Below are positions 1 to 9,184 of a stretch of DNA of 64,000 nucleotides, piece by piece. The notes under the pieces are model-generated. The model was not told where the DNA came from and ran no database searches. It worked only from the letters and a program-made list of their open reading frames with translations. The stretch covers positions 800,501 to 864,500 of the forward strand of contig NZ_PDCM01000001.1 of NCBI RefSeq assembly GCF_008634025.1, read 5' to 3'. Source of the stretch: Streptomyces albofaciens JCM 4342. Its GTDB lineage: Bacteria; Actinomycetota; Actinomycetes; Streptomycetales; Streptomycetaceae. Both the position numbers and the translations under genes were made by a program. Each line of letters opens with the position of its first letter. Position 1 is the stretch's first letter.

Positions 1-187
1 GGCGGATCTCGGGCGCGGTGAGCGGGCCCTGTGCGGCGGGCGGGTGCCCCGCCGCGGGCGCGGGCGCGCCGGGTGCGGCCGGCGGGCCGGGGTCGTAGCC
101 GATGGTGCGGACGCCGGCGGCGGTGGCGGCCTGGGCGAGGGGGAGACCGATATGGCCTAGTCCGATGACGGCGAGATCTGCGGGCAT
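1..187 (-). CDS. Nucleotide-sugar (UDP-sugar) dehydrogenase, N-terminal part, cut by the window edge
   Basis: The visible 62 codons begin MPADLAVIGLGHIGLPLAQA, the Rossmann NAD-binding start (G-x-G-x-x-G) typical of the UDP-glucose / UDP-ManNAc dehydrogenase family, which oxidises a sugar nucleotide to the uronate in the cytoplasm for surface polysaccharide synthesis. After residue 34 comes a Pro/Ala-rich loop that is less typical. The start is the ATG at 187, preceded by GGAAGGA about 13 bases upstream. The gene is divergent from glpD. The catalytic Cys region lies outside the window, so the sugar substrate cannot be named. Confidence 0.7.
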   Translation of the reverse strand, partial: MPADLAVIGLGHIGLPLAQAATAAGVRTIGYDPGPPAAPGAPAPAAGHPPAAQGPLTAPEIR

Positions 188-387
188 GGCTGGCTGCCGT
201 CCTTCCCGAGCGGTTCCGGATGGGGCGGTGAAGCATAAGAGCATAAGTAGACTAAGCGGACATTTGGCCCAGAATGGGGATTGCGACGGCCGGGTGTTGC
301 CCGGTCGCCGAAGGGTGGATACGGGCCGGTGGCGCGGCCAGAATCGACGGACGGGGAGTGTGACCCCGACCACAGCGGGAGGCAGCG
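188..387. promoter_or_regulatory. Divergent intergenic region before glpD
   Basis: This 200-bp spacer separates the leftward dehydrogenase from glpD. An AT-richer patch around 230-256 carries the octamer agcataag twice in direct tandem (232-239 and 240-247), a likely promoter or regulator site. No clear match to a known operator was recognised. Confidence 0.35.
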
Positions 388-2094
388 GTGAGGACAGCGA
401 CACTCGGACCGGCCCAGCGTGCCGAAGCGCTCGCACGGATGGCGGAACGGGAGCTGGATGTTTTGGTGGTCGGCGGCGGGGTGGTCGGTGCCGGTACGGC
501 ACTGGACGCGGCGACCCGCGGGCTGGACACCGGACTGGTCGAGGCGCGTGACTGGTCCTCGGGCACGTCGAGCCGGTCGAGCAAGCTCATCCACGGCGGG
601 CTGCGCTATCTGGAGATGCTGGACTTCGCCCTCGTACGGGAAGCGCTGAAGGAGCGCGGGCTGCTCCTGGAACGGCTCGCGCCGCACCTGGTCAAGCCGG
701 TCCCGTTCCTCTACCCGCTCACCCACAAGGGCTGGGAGCGCTGGTACGCGGGCTCCGGCGTCGCGCTGTACGACGGCATGTCGGTCTCCTCCGGACACGG
801 CCGCGGCCTGCCCGTGCACCGGCACCTCTCGCACAAGCGCGCCCTCAGAGTGGCGCCCTGCCTGAAGAAGGACGCCCTGGTCGGGGCATTGCAGTACTAC
901 GACGCCCAGGTGGACGACGCCCGCTTCGTGATGAACCTCGTACGGACCGCCGCCCTGTACGGCGCGGAGGCCGCCAACCGGGCCCGGGTGGTCGGCTTCC
1001 TGCGCGAGGGCGAACGCGTCGTCGGCGCCCGGGTCGAGGACGTCGAGGCGGGCGGCGAGTACGAGGTGCGGGCGCGCCAGGTGGTGAACGCGACCGGCGT
1101 GTGGACCGACGACACGCAGGCCCTGATCGGGGAGCGCGGCCAGTTCCACGTGCGGGCGTCGAAGGGCATCCACCTGGTCGTGCCCAAGGACCGCATCCAC
1201 TCGACCACCGGGCTGATCCTGCGCACGGAGAAGAGCGTCCTGTTCGTCATCCCCTGGGGGCGGCACTGGATCGTCGGCACGACCGACACGGACTGGGACC
1301 TGGACAAGGCGCACCCGGCCGCGTCCAGCGCCGACATCGACTACCTGCTGGAGCACGTGAACTCGGTGCTCGCGACGCCGCTGACGCGCGACGACGTGGA
1401 GGGCGTCTACGCGGGCCTGCGCCCGCTGCTGGCCGGCGAGTCGGACGCGACCAGCAAACTGTCGCGCGAGCACACCGTCGCGCACCCGGTGCCGGGGGTC
1501 GTGGTGGTCGCGGGCGGCAAGTACACGACGTACCGCGTCATGGCCAAGGACGCGGTGGACGAGGCGGTCCACGCGCTCGACCGGCGGGTGGCCGAGTGCG
1601 TCACGGAGGACACGCCGCTCGTCGGGGCCGAGGGCTACAAGGCGATGTGGAACGCCCGCGCCCAGACCGCCGCACGTACCGGCCTGCACGTGGTGCGCGT
1701 CGAGCACCTGCTGAATCGTTACGGCGCACTGGCCGAGGAACTCCTCGACCTCATCGTGGCCGACCCGGCGCTCGGCGAACCGCTCGCCGCCGCCGACGAC
1801 TACCTGCGCGCCGAGGTGGTCTACGCCTGCACCCACGAAGGGGCGCGGCACCTCGACGACGTCCTCACCCGGCGCACCCGCATCTCCATCGAGACCTTCG
1901 ACCGGGGCACCCGCAGCGCGCGGGAGTGCGCCGAGCTGATGGCGCCGGTGCTGGGCTGGGACGCGGACCAGATCGACCGCGAAGTGGAGCACTACGAGAA
2001 GCGGGTCGAGGCGGAGCGTGAGTCGCAGCGGCAGCCGGACGATCTGACGGCCGACGCGGCGCGGCTGGGGGCGCCGGACATCGTGCCGCTCTGA
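388..2094 (+). CDS. glpD: Aerobic glycerol-3-phosphate dehydrogenase (FAD)
   Basis: The 568-residue protein oxidises sn-glycerol 3-phosphate to dihydroxyacetone phosphate at the inner face of the membrane and passes electrons to quinone. The FAD-binding fold lies at residues 24-45 (VVGGGVVGAG), followed by the family signature around residues 57-75 (SSRSSKLIHGGLRYLE). The DAO oxidase domain extends to about 380, and the GlpD C-terminal helical domain covers roughly 410-540. Length matches the family. The start is the GTG at 388, with GGGAGG six bases upstream. No glpF or glpK is next to it, so it stands alone here, beside a divergent sugar-nucleotide dehydrogenase. Confidence 0.93.
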   Translation: MRTATLGPAQRAEALARMAERELDVLVVGGGVVGAGTALDAATRGLDTGLVEARDWSSGTSSRSSKLIHGGLRYLEMLDFALVREALKERGLLLERLAPHLVKPVPFLYPLTHKGWERWYAGSGVALYDGMSVSSGHGRGLPVHRHLSHKRALRVAPCLKKDALVGALQYYDAQVDDARFVMNLVRTAALYGAEAANRARVVGFLREGERVVGARVEDVEAGGEYEVRARQVVNATGVWTDDTQALIGERGQFHVRASKGIHLVVPKDRIHSTTGLILRTEKSVLFVIPWGRHWIVGTTDTDWDLDKAHPAASSADIDYLLEHVNSVLATPLTRDDVEGVYAGLRPLLAGESDATSKLSREHTVAHPVPGVVVVAGGKYTTYRVMAKDAVDEAVHALDRRVAECVTEDTPLVGAEGYKAMWNARAQTAARTGLHVVRVEHLLNRYGALAEELLDLIVADPALGEPLAAADDYLRAEVVYACTHEGARHLDDVLTRRTRISIETFDRGTRSARECAELMAPVLGWDADQIDREVEHYEKRVEAERESQRQPDDLTADAARLGAPDIVPL

Positions 2095-2429
2095 CGCGGA
2101 ACCCACGCCTGTCCGGCGGCGCCCCTGCCCGCCGGACGGTGGCGCTGAGGGGGCGCCACATCGTCGTCTCCACCCCTCTTCCGGCCCTCGTGTCCGGCTC
2201 CCGGAGCCCGGCCGCACCGCGCCGACGGCGCCCTCGTCGGCGACAGCGCCGCCCGTACAGGCCATCATGGCGGGTGCACAACAGGCGCCGAGTCGTGGAC
2301 CCTGGCCTTCCCCACGGGCGCGGATGAGAGAGAATGAGGGCTCCGCCAGGGTGGGTTGTCCGAGTTGGGCCAGTTTGGTGATCGACGTGTGTTCGAGTGC
2401 CAACTCGGCTGGATTGCAGAGGGGATTCA

Positions 2430-4550
2430 GTGGGCGACGAGGTCGAGATGGACGGCAAGGAGGGCAGGCTGCTCGCCGGCCGGTACCGGCTCGCCGAAGT
2501 CCTCGGCCGGGGCGGAATGGGTACGGTCTGGCGCGCAACGGACGAAGTGCTCGGCCGTACGGTCGCGGTCAAGGAACTGCGCTTCCCTGGCGGGGTCGAG
2601 GAGGACGAGAAGCGCCGGCTGATCACCCGCACCCTGCGGGAGGCCAAGGCGATCGCCCGGATCCGCAACAACGGCGCGGTGACGGTCTACGACGTGGTCG
2701 ACGAGGACGACCGCCCGTGGATCGTCATGGAGCTGGTCGAGGGCCGCTCGCTGGCCGAGGTGGTGCGCGACGACGGCCCCCTGACGCCGCGCCGGGCGGC
2801 GGAGGTCGGCCTCGCCATCCTCGACGTGCTGCGCGCCGCGCACCGCGAGGGCATCCTGCACCGCGACGTGAAGCCCTCCAACGTCCTGATGTCCGACGAC
2901 GGCCGGGTCGTGCTCACCGACTTCGGCATCGCCCAGGTGGAGGGCGACCCCTCGCTGACCTCCACCGGCATGCTGGTCGGCGCGCCGTCCTACATATCGC
3001 CCGAGCGGGCGCGCGGCCAGAAGCCCGGCCCGCCGGCCGACCTGTGGTCGCTGGGCGGCCTGCTGTACGCCTGTGTCGAGGGCGTGCCCCCGTACGACAA
3101 GGGCTCGGCGATCGCCACGCTGACCGCGGTGATGACCGAGCCGCTGGAGCCGCCGAAGAGCGCCGGTGCGCTGGAAGAGGTCATCTACGGGCTGCTCGTG
3201 AAGGACCCGGCGGCCCGGCTCGACGACCGGGGCGCGCGGGCGCTGCTGCTGGACGCGGCCAACGCGCCGGAGGACACCGGACCGGAACCGCCCGCTCCGG
3301 ATGCCACCCGCGCGATGGCGCTGCCGGTCGTCCCGGAGGAGCCCGCGGTCGGGTCCAAGGACCGTGCCCGCGACCAGGACCGGGACCGGGCGCGCTCGAA
3401 GCCGTCGGCGCCGCGCCCGCAGTGGAAGCCGAAGCCGCGCCCGAAGGGGGACGGGAGACACGCGCCGGAGACGGACCGCGGCAGCGTGTCCGGGGTCCCG
3501 GGCGCCCGCGCGGCCTCCGCGTCCGCTCCGCTCACGGACACCTCGCGTACGGGCACGGGCTCGGCCGCCAAGGCATCCACCGCCTCGACGACCCGCGGCA
3601 CGGCCACCACCGGGCAGTCGCGGACCGACTCGACGAACGGGCCGAAGAACTGGCCGACCGCGGTCGGTTCCGCCGGGCGCACGGGCTTCGAGTCGGAGAG
3701 CGCCAAGGAGAAGGTCCGCAACGCGCTCCAGGCGGTGCGCAAGGCGGCGGCCGCCGCTGCCGCCGCGGCCCGGCCGGAGGCCAAGCCGTCCGACGGAACG
3801 CGCCCGTCCGGCCCGCCGAAGGCGTCCGTCACCGATGTCGTGCCGCGCCGCACGCTCGTCATCGCCGCGGTGGTCGTGGTGCTCGCCGTCCTGGGCACCG
3901 TGCTGGCCTTCGCGCTGAGCGGTGACGACGAGAAGGGCGGCGGCAAGGCCGCGGGCACGGCCGCCACCGGCCAGGCCGACCCCTCCGAGGACGGCTCAGG
4001 AAAGGGCGCGGACGGCAACGCGTCACAGCCGACGGACGGCAAGCCGGGCGGCCAGAGCGGCAAGCCGGGCGGCGGCAAGGACAAGTCGGGCCTGCCGCAG
4101 GGGTACGGAACCGTGTCGAACGCCGGGTTCCACTTCTCCGTCGGGCTGCCGTCCGGCTGGAAGCAGACCGACACGGCCGGCCAGAACTCCGGCGCCATCT
4201 ACAGCGCCGGAGGCGGCTTCCCGCGCGTCCAGATCGACTACAACGCCAAGCCCGGCAGCGACGCGGCGGCCGCCTGGCGCGGCCTGGAGCCCGCCGTCAG
4301 CCGCAGCAGCGAGAACTACCGCCGCATCGACATCAAGGCGGTCGGCTGGCGGGGCTACCCGACGGTCGCCGACTGGTCGTTCACCCGCAAGCAGGGCGGC
4401 CAGGACGTCCGCGTGCTCAACCGCGGCTTCCGCGCCGACGACCAGCACGGCTACGCGATCATGATCACCTGCAAGGCGGACGCCTGGGACGCGGCGGAGT
4501 GCCGCCAACTGAGGGACACCGCTTTCGCGACATTCCAGGTGAAGGACTGA
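2430..4550 (+). CDS. Membrane Ser/Thr protein kinase with extracellular C-terminal domain
   Basis: This is an active-looking Hanks-type kinase of about 706 residues. The glycine loop GRGGMGTVW is near residues 26-34, the ATP lysine in VAVKE near 47, the catalytic HRD at 144-146 (HRDVKPSN) and the metal-binding DFG at 164-166. After the kinase domain (to about 275) comes a Pro/Lys/Ser-rich linker, one transmembrane helix near 475-497 and an extracytoplasmic domain (about 565-705) that may sense a ligand. PASTA repeats are absent. GTG at 2430 is preferred because GAGGGG lies six bases upstream; ATG at 2448 is an alternative. The next gene encodes a pseudokinase with a similar outer domain, so the two may work as a pair. 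Confidence 0.85.
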   Translation: MGDEVEMDGKEGRLLAGRYRLAEVLGRGGMGTVWRATDEVLGRTVAVKELRFPGGVEEDEKRRLITRTLREAKAIARIRNNGAVTVYDVVDEDDRPWIVMELVEGRSLAEVVRDDGPLTPRRAAEVGLAILDVLRAAHREGILHRDVKPSNVLMSDDGRVVLTDFGIAQVEGDPSLTSTGMLVGAPSYISPERARGQKPGPPADLWSLGGLLYACVEGVPPYDKGSAIATLTAVMTEPLEPPKSAGALEEVIYGLLVKDPAARLDDRGARALLLDAANAPEDTGPEPPAPDATRAMALPVVPEEPAVGSKDRARDQDRDRARSKPSAPRPQWKPKPRPKGDGRHAPETDRGSVSGVPGARAASASAPLTDTSRTGTGSAAKASTASTTRGTATTGQSRTDSTNGPKNWPTAVGSAGRTGFESESAKEKVRNALQAVRKAAAAAAAAARPEAKPSDGTRPSGPPKASVTDVVPRRTLVIAAVVVVLAVLGTVLAFALSGDDEKGGGKAAGTAATGQADPSEDGSGKGADGNASQPTDGKPGGQSGKPGGGKDKSGLPQGYGTVSNAGFHFSVGLPSGWKQTDTAGQNSGAIYSAGGGFPRVQIDYNAKPGSDAAAAWRGLEPAVSRSSENYRRIDIKAVGWRGYPTVADWSFTRKQGGQDVRVLNRGFRADDQHGYAIMITCKADAWDAAECRQLRDTAFATFQVKD

Positions 4551-4819
4551 CCTTCCGCGGCGCCCGTACCGCAGAGGTGCGCAGGCCGACGCGGTGTGCG
4601 CGGTGCCGGCCGCCGGGCGGTGGCGAAGTCGTGGGGGAGCTGTTGGCCGGAGCGCTCCTCAACCCGCGCCCTCGGCACGTATCGTGAGACCCCGAAGACC
4701 GTACGCAGCCGCAATCGGAGGGAATGCGACCGGTTTTGACCACCGCGGGTGACCGGTGGGGCCGGGCGCTCCCGGACAAAGACGGTCAGGCGGCGTGAAT
4801 CGCGCGCTGGGGAGGCGTC

Positions 4820-7666
4820 GTGGACGAGTACGCGGGAAGAGTGCTCGCCGAGCGTTACCGCCTGCCGGTGCCGCCGTCGGACGAGTACGAGTTCGCCGAG
4901 ACCCGTGCCTTCGACACCTACAGCGGCCAGGAGGTCCTGGTGCGCCAGGTGCCGCTGCCCGAGGTCGTGGACGCGGAGCTGCTGGACGCCGGGGGACCGG
5001 CCGGGCGGCCCGCGCCGGGCGCCCGCGGACCCCACACGGCCGGCGCCGACCGTACGCCGCACGACCCCGCCGTACGCCGTGCCCTGGAAGCCGCGACGGC
5101 CGCGGCCCGGCTGCCCGACCACCCGCAACTGGACCAGGTCTTCGACGTCTTCGCGCAGGACGGCAGCCTGTGGATCGTCAGCGAGCGTATCGCCGCCCGG
5201 CCGCTCGCCGCGCTGCTCGCCGAACGCACCCTCACCCCGCACCGCGCCGCCGAGGTCGCCGCCGACCTCCTCACCGCCCTCCGCGCCCTGCACGCGCACG
5301 GCTGGACCCACCGCAACATCACCACCCGAACGGTCCTGATCTGCGACGACGGCAGAGCCATCCTGACCGGCCTGGCCGCGGGCGCGGCGGAGGAGGCGCT
5401 GTGCGGGTACGACCCGGTGCCCGGGGAGGAGACGGCGCGGCCGTCGGTTCCGGCTCCGGCCGAGGCGCCGGAGCGGGCTACCGGGGCGGGCGCCGCGCCC
5501 CCGGGCGGGGCGGCCGGAGCGCCTGCCCCCGGGGTGGCTGCCGCGTCTGCGTCCGGGGCGGACGCCCGGCGGGTGCGTGCGGGAGCTATCGCCGCGTATC
5601 AGGCGGGAGCGCGGGCGGCGGCGGCCCGTACGGCTCCGGAGGGGCCTCGTCCGCCTGAGTCTTTCCGTACGTCTGCCGGGGAACCGCGTACGCCGACCGG
5701 GGATCCGCGCGCAAAGTCCGGGGATCCGGGCACGCCCACCGGGGACGCGCGTACGCCCACCGAGCCACCCCGTACACCCGCCGGAGGCGGCGGGTCCGGT
5801 CCTGGTTCCGGCCCCGGTAACGGCCCCGGCCCTGGTCCCGGTCCCGGCCCCGGTCCCGGTTCCAGCCCTGGTTCCGCCGCAGGCCACCCCGCCGACACCC
5901 ACTTCAGCCCGTACCGCGATCACATCGGCGCGCCGTCGGTGCCGGAGCAGCCGGGCAGCGCCGCGTACGGCGGCAGCCTGCCGGGTCCGGGGCCGCGAGC
6001 CGGAGGCGGTGTGGTCCCTCACCTGCCCGCGCAGCCGTCCGCGCCGGCACCGGAAACCCGGCCGTCCCTCTCCAAGGAGCCGGCCCCCGACACCTCCACC
6101 GGTTCCGGTTCCGGCGGGACCGGTTCCGGTTCCTACGGGCGGCCCGGCGCGGCCCTGGCCGCCGAGCGCGCCCGCCAGGTACGCATCAATGTCGTCGGCC
6201 CGGTGACCGAGCGCTGGGCGCCGGAGCAGGCCGGTCCGGTGCACGCGAACTGGCAGCTCGCGCCGCCGGTCGGCCCCGCCACCGACCTCTGGGCGGTCGG
6301 CGCGCTGCTGTTCCGCATCGTGCAGGGCCACTCCGCGTATCCGGAGGACAGCGCCGCCGAACTGGTGCAGCTGGTGTGCTCGGAGCCGCCCTCGTACGCC
6401 GAGGAGTGCGGGGCGCTGCGGCCGGTCGTCGAGTCGCTGATGCGGCAGGACCCGGCCGACCGCCCGGACTTCGAGGAGCTGCGCGGGTGGCTGCGGTCGC
6501 TGATCCGTACGGCGCCCGAACCGGAGGTGGGCAGCCGGGTCGTGACCGTACCGTCGCTGGAGGGGCCCGCCGACTCCCGGCGGCTGCCGATCCTGCGGCG
6601 CCGGGGCGAACTGGTCCGCAAGGGGCGGCACAAGAAGGCGCGCCAGTCCCGGCCGCCGCGCCCCGCCAAGCCACCGCGGCAGGCGAAGGGCAAACGCCGG
6701 ACCGTGGCGTACCGGGAGACCGCCCAGCACGCCCAGCCGGGCCTCCCCGAAGCCCCCGCCCAGCAGCCGGAGGCCCCCGCAGCCCACCTGGCGGCGGCTT
6801 TCCCGCCGCAGCAAGCCGCCCGTCCCCACCCCGCCGAGACCCACCACTGCGAACAGCCCCTCCCGCCACCCGCACGCCCCCCGCGCCGGCCCGGACCGGG
6901 CCGCGCGCCCAAGCCGCCGCGCCCCGCCAAGCAGCTCCGGCGCATCCAGGGCGCGACGCCGCCGGACGGCGGCCGCGGCCCGCGTCATCTGGGGCGGCTG
7001 CTGGTGGGGCTGGTGTTCCTGCTGCTGACGGGGGCGGTGCTGTACGCGGTGCTGTTCATGCCGAAGGCCGGGTCGGACGAGCGCGGCGCGGACAGCGTCC
7101 GGGAGCGCAGGGCCTCGGTGGGCGCGCCGGGCCCGTCGGACGACGGCCCCGGCAGCCGCCCCGACGACCAGGGCTCCCGCGCGCGGCAGCCGCAGACCAC
7201 CGAACCGGCCGACCTCGCCGAGGGCTTCGAGGTGCGCAAGGACCCGAAGGGATTCCAGGTCGCCGTCCACAAGGGCTGGCAGCGCCGGGGGGAGAACGAA
7301 CGCGGCCAGACCCGCTACCTGGGCAACGGTTTCGAGCTGCTGATCGTGCCCGGCCGCGACACCACGTCCCGCTACGGCACCGACCCGATGGCCTACCAGC
7401 AGGACAAGGAGGCCGAGCTGGCCCCGTACCGCGAGTCCAGCTGGTCCGGTTCCTCGGGCCTGCGCCGGATCGACGTCGGTAAGGCCGCGATGGCGGAGGG
7501 CACCTTCACCTGGCAGGACAGCAGCGGCCGACAGGTCTATGTACGCAACCTGGCCATGATCCACAACGGCCGCTACCACATCATCCAGGTCATCGGCCCG
7601 GACAACGAACGGCGCGAGGTGGACCGGCTGTACGAGCAGGCCACGGGGTCGTACCGGCCGAACTGA
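4820..7666 (+). CDS. Receptor-like pseudokinase with a long disordered insert
   Basis: The 948-residue protein has a kinase-like N-terminal lobe, but the catalytic motif reads THRNI at residues 163-167 (HRD changed to HRN). The DFG position reads TGLAAG and no GxGxxG loop is evident, so phosphotransfer is unlikely. A Pro/Gly/Thr-rich stretch of about 270 residues, with many TPTG- and PGPG-like repeats, splits the fold before the C-lobe resumes at WAPEQ (466) and ATDLWAVGALLF. A transmembrane helix sits near 726-748. The outer C-terminal domain (about 790-948) resembles that of the preceding kinase (GFEV...GW...RRIDV). The GTG start follows GGGGAGG. A scaffold or sensor partner for the upstream kinase is an inference. 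Confidence 0.75.
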   Translation: MDEYAGRVLAERYRLPVPPSDEYEFAETRAFDTYSGQEVLVRQVPLPEVVDAELLDAGGPAGRPAPGARGPHTAGADRTPHDPAVRRALEAATAAARLPDHPQLDQVFDVFAQDGSLWIVSERIAARPLAALLAERTLTPHRAAEVAADLLTALRALHAHGWTHRNITTRTVLICDDGRAILTGLAAGAAEEALCGYDPVPGEETARPSVPAPAEAPERATGAGAAPPGGAAGAPAPGVAAASASGADARRVRAGAIAAYQAGARAAAARTAPEGPRPPESFRTSAGEPRTPTGDPRAKSGDPGTPTGDARTPTEPPRTPAGGGGSGPGSGPGNGPGPGPGPGPGPGSSPGSAAGHPADTHFSPYRDHIGAPSVPEQPGSAAYGGSLPGPGPRAGGGVVPHLPAQPSAPAPETRPSLSKEPAPDTSTGSGSGGTGSGSYGRPGAALAAERARQVRINVVGPVTERWAPEQAGPVHANWQLAPPVGPATDLWAVGALLFRIVQGHSAYPEDSAAELVQLVCSEPPSYAEECGALRPVVESLMRQDPADRPDFEELRGWLRSLIRTAPEPEVGSRVVTVPSLEGPADSRRLPILRRRGELVRKGRHKKARQSRPPRPAKPPRQAKGKRRTVAYRETAQHAQPGLPEAPAQQPEAPAAHLAAAFPPQQAARPHPAETHHCEQPLPPPARPPRRPGPGRAPKPPRPAKQLRRIQGATPPDGGRGPRHLGRLLVGLVFLLLTGAVLYAVLFMPKAGSDERGADSVRERRASVGAPGPSDDGPGSRPDDQGSRARQPQTTEPADLAEGFEVRKDPKGFQVAVHKGWQRRGENERGQTRYLGNGFELLIVPGRDTTSRYGTDPMAYQQDKEAELAPYRESSWSGSSGLRRIDVGKAAMAEGTFTWQDSSGRQVYVRNLAMIHNGRYHIIQVIGPDNERREVDRLYEQATGSYRPN

Positions 7667-7800
7667 GCGCAGTAACGCGCTGGTTGGCGTAGGGCGTGGT
7701 GGTATCCCTGCGCGCGTCGATGCGGTCGATGCGGAGGATGCCTGGCATGGCGGGCCCGTGCGGCAGCCCGTGCGCTCCCTGCGCGGCAGCCCGCACGCTC

Positions 7801-7872
7801 CCCGTGCGGCAGCCCTTGCGCTCCTCGTGCGCTCCCCCGTGCGGCAGCCCTTGCGCTCCTCGTGCGCTCCCC
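7801..7872. repeat. 35-bp tandem repeat, two perfect copies
   Basis: The unit beginning cccgtgcggcagcccttgcg at 7801 recurs unchanged at 7836, a period of 35 bp. Degenerate copies with the same gcggcagccc core lie just upstream from about 7755. It lies between two genes, upstream of the promoter of the amidohydrolase operon, and shows no coding sign. Confidence 0.8.
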
Positions 7873-7882
7873 GTACGGCGCC

Positions 7883-7911
7883 TTGTCGGCCCTTGTGCGC
7901 GCGGCTACCGT
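7883..7911 (+). promoter_or_regulatory. Likely promoter of the amidohydrolase/acyl-CoA dehydrogenase operon
   Basis: TTGTCG (7883-7888) and TACCGT (7906-7911) are separated by 17 bp, a good fit to the housekeeping sigma factor. The predicted start of transcription near 7918 places the operator 7925-7939 just downstream, a position where a repressor would block RNA polymerase. Confidence 0.5.
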
Positions 7912-7924
7912 CGTAACCGACGAA

Positions 7925-7939
7925 CTGACGGGTCGTCAG
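7925..7939. promoter_or_regulatory. Regulon operator site 1 (CTGACGGGTCGTCAG)
   Basis: This is a 15-bp palindrome matching CTGACGGNCCGTCAG at 13 of 14 fixed positions. It lies 58 bp before the amidohydrolase start codon and just downstream of the predicted promoter. Confidence 0.8.
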
Positions 7940-7996
7940 GTCCAGCGTTCGGCGGCCCGTCGGCCACCGGCCGGGGAACCGCGTGAGGGGAACCAG

Positions 7997-9184
7997 ATGG
8001 AGCTACCGCGCATCGTCAGCGTCGACGACCACGTCATCGAGCCCGCGCACCTCTTCGAGACCTGGCTGCCGGCGAAGTACCGCGAACTCGGACCGAAGCC
8101 GTTCACCGCCGGGATCGGCGAGCTGGCGTACATCGGCGGGAAGTACAGGTTCACGACGGATCCGGAAGGCCCGCCGACGGACTGGTGGCGGTACGAGGGG
8201 GACCTCTTCCCGTACAAGCGGATCATCGCGGCTGTCGGCTTCTCCAGGGACGAGATGACCCTCGACGGCATCACCCGGGAGCAGATGCGGCGTGGCTGCT
8301 GGGACCCGAAGGCGCGCCTGGCGGACATGGACCTCAACCACGTCGAGGCGTCGCTGTGCTTCCCCACCTTCCCCCGCTTCTGCGGCCAGACCTTCGCCGA
8401 GGCCCAGGACAAGGACGTCGCCCTGGCGTGCGTGCGCGCGTACAACGACTGGATGGTGGAGGAGTGGTGCGGGGACAGCGGCGGGCGGCTGATCCCGCTG
8501 TGCCTCATCCCCCTGTGGGACGTCGGCCTGGCGGTCGCCGAGATACGGCGGAACGCGGCGCGCGGGGTTCGGGCCGTGACGTTCAGCGAGATACCGACGT
8601 ACCTCGGCCTGCCGTCGATCCACTCGGGCTACTGGGACCCGTTCTTCGCGGCCTGCGAGGAGACCGGGACGGTGGTCAACATGCACATCGGGTCCAGCTC
8701 GCAGATGCCCGCCGCCTCCCCCGACGCGCCGCCCGCCGTGCAGGCGTCGCTGAGCTTCAACAACGCCATGGCCTCGATGACGGACTTCCTCTTCAGCGGG
8801 GTGCTGGTGAAGTTCCCGCGCCTCAAACTCGCGTACAGCGAGGGGCAGATGGGATGGATCCCGTACGCCCTGGAGCGCGCCGACGACGTGTGGGAGGAGC
8901 ACCGCGCCTGGGGCGGCGTACGCGACCTGATCCCCGAGCCGCCGTCCACGTACTACTACCGGCAGATCTTCTGCTGCTTCTTCCGCGACAAGCACGGTGT
9001 CGAATCGATCGACGTGGTCGGCCGGGACAACGCGACCTTCGAGACCGACTACCCGCACGTCGACTCCACCTGGCCGCACACCAAGGAAGTCGCCCTCGAC
9101 CACGTACAGGGGCTGGACGAGGAGACCGTCCACAAGCTGATGCGCGGCAACGCGATCCGCATGCTGGAGCTGGATCTCGACTGA
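7997..9184 (+). CDS. Amidohydrolase-2 family metal-dependent hydrolase/decarboxylase
   Basis: The 395-residue protein belongs to the amidohydrolase-2 (ACMSD-like) TIM-barrel family. Metal-binding features are the N-terminal VDDHVIEP (residues 11-18), an inner MHIGSS His motif near 233, and a C-terminal ETDYPHVDSTWP that supplies the conserved Asp. Family members hydrolyse or decarboxylate cyclic and aromatic acids; the substrate here is unknown. The ATG start has GAGGGG six bases upstream. Its stop overlaps the start of the next gene (TGATG), so it is translationally coupled to the acyl-CoA dehydrogenase pair. A close paralogue lies at 58654-59877 behind the same operator. Confidence 0.82.
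   Translation: MELPRIVSVDDHVIEPAHLFETWLPAKYRELGPKPFTAGIGELAYIGGKYRFTTDPEGPPTDWWRYEGDLFPYKRIIAAVGFSRDEMTLDGITREQMRRGCWDPKARLADMDLNHVEASLCFPTFPRFCGQTFAEAQDKDVALACVRAYNDWMVEEWCGDSGGRLIPLCLIPLWDVGLAVAEIRRNAARGVRAVTFSEIPTYLGLPSIHSGYWDPFFAACEETGTVVNMHIGSSSQMPAASPDAPPAVQASLSFNNAMASMTDFLFSGVLVKFPRLKLAYSEGQMGWIPYALERADDVWEEHRAWGGVRDLIPEPPSTYYYRQIFCCFFRDKHGVESIDVVGRDNATFETDYPHVDSTWPHTKEVALDHVQGLDEETVHKLMRGNAIRMLELDLD

Larger units (their letters stand above)
7667..7996. other. Intergenic region before the first catabolic operon
   Basis: These 330 bases hold no convincing gene. They contain a 35-bp direct repeat (7801-7872), a plausible promoter (7883-7911) and a regulon operator (7925-7939), all described separately. 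Confidence 0.6.

Noticed and set aside
157-2538. A 793-codon open frame on the minus strand opposite glpD and the first kinase.
   Set aside because: It is antisense to two well-recognised proteins, is Arg/Pro/Gly-biased, and exists only because high GC removes stop codons. Many similar frames in the window were dismissed for the same reason.
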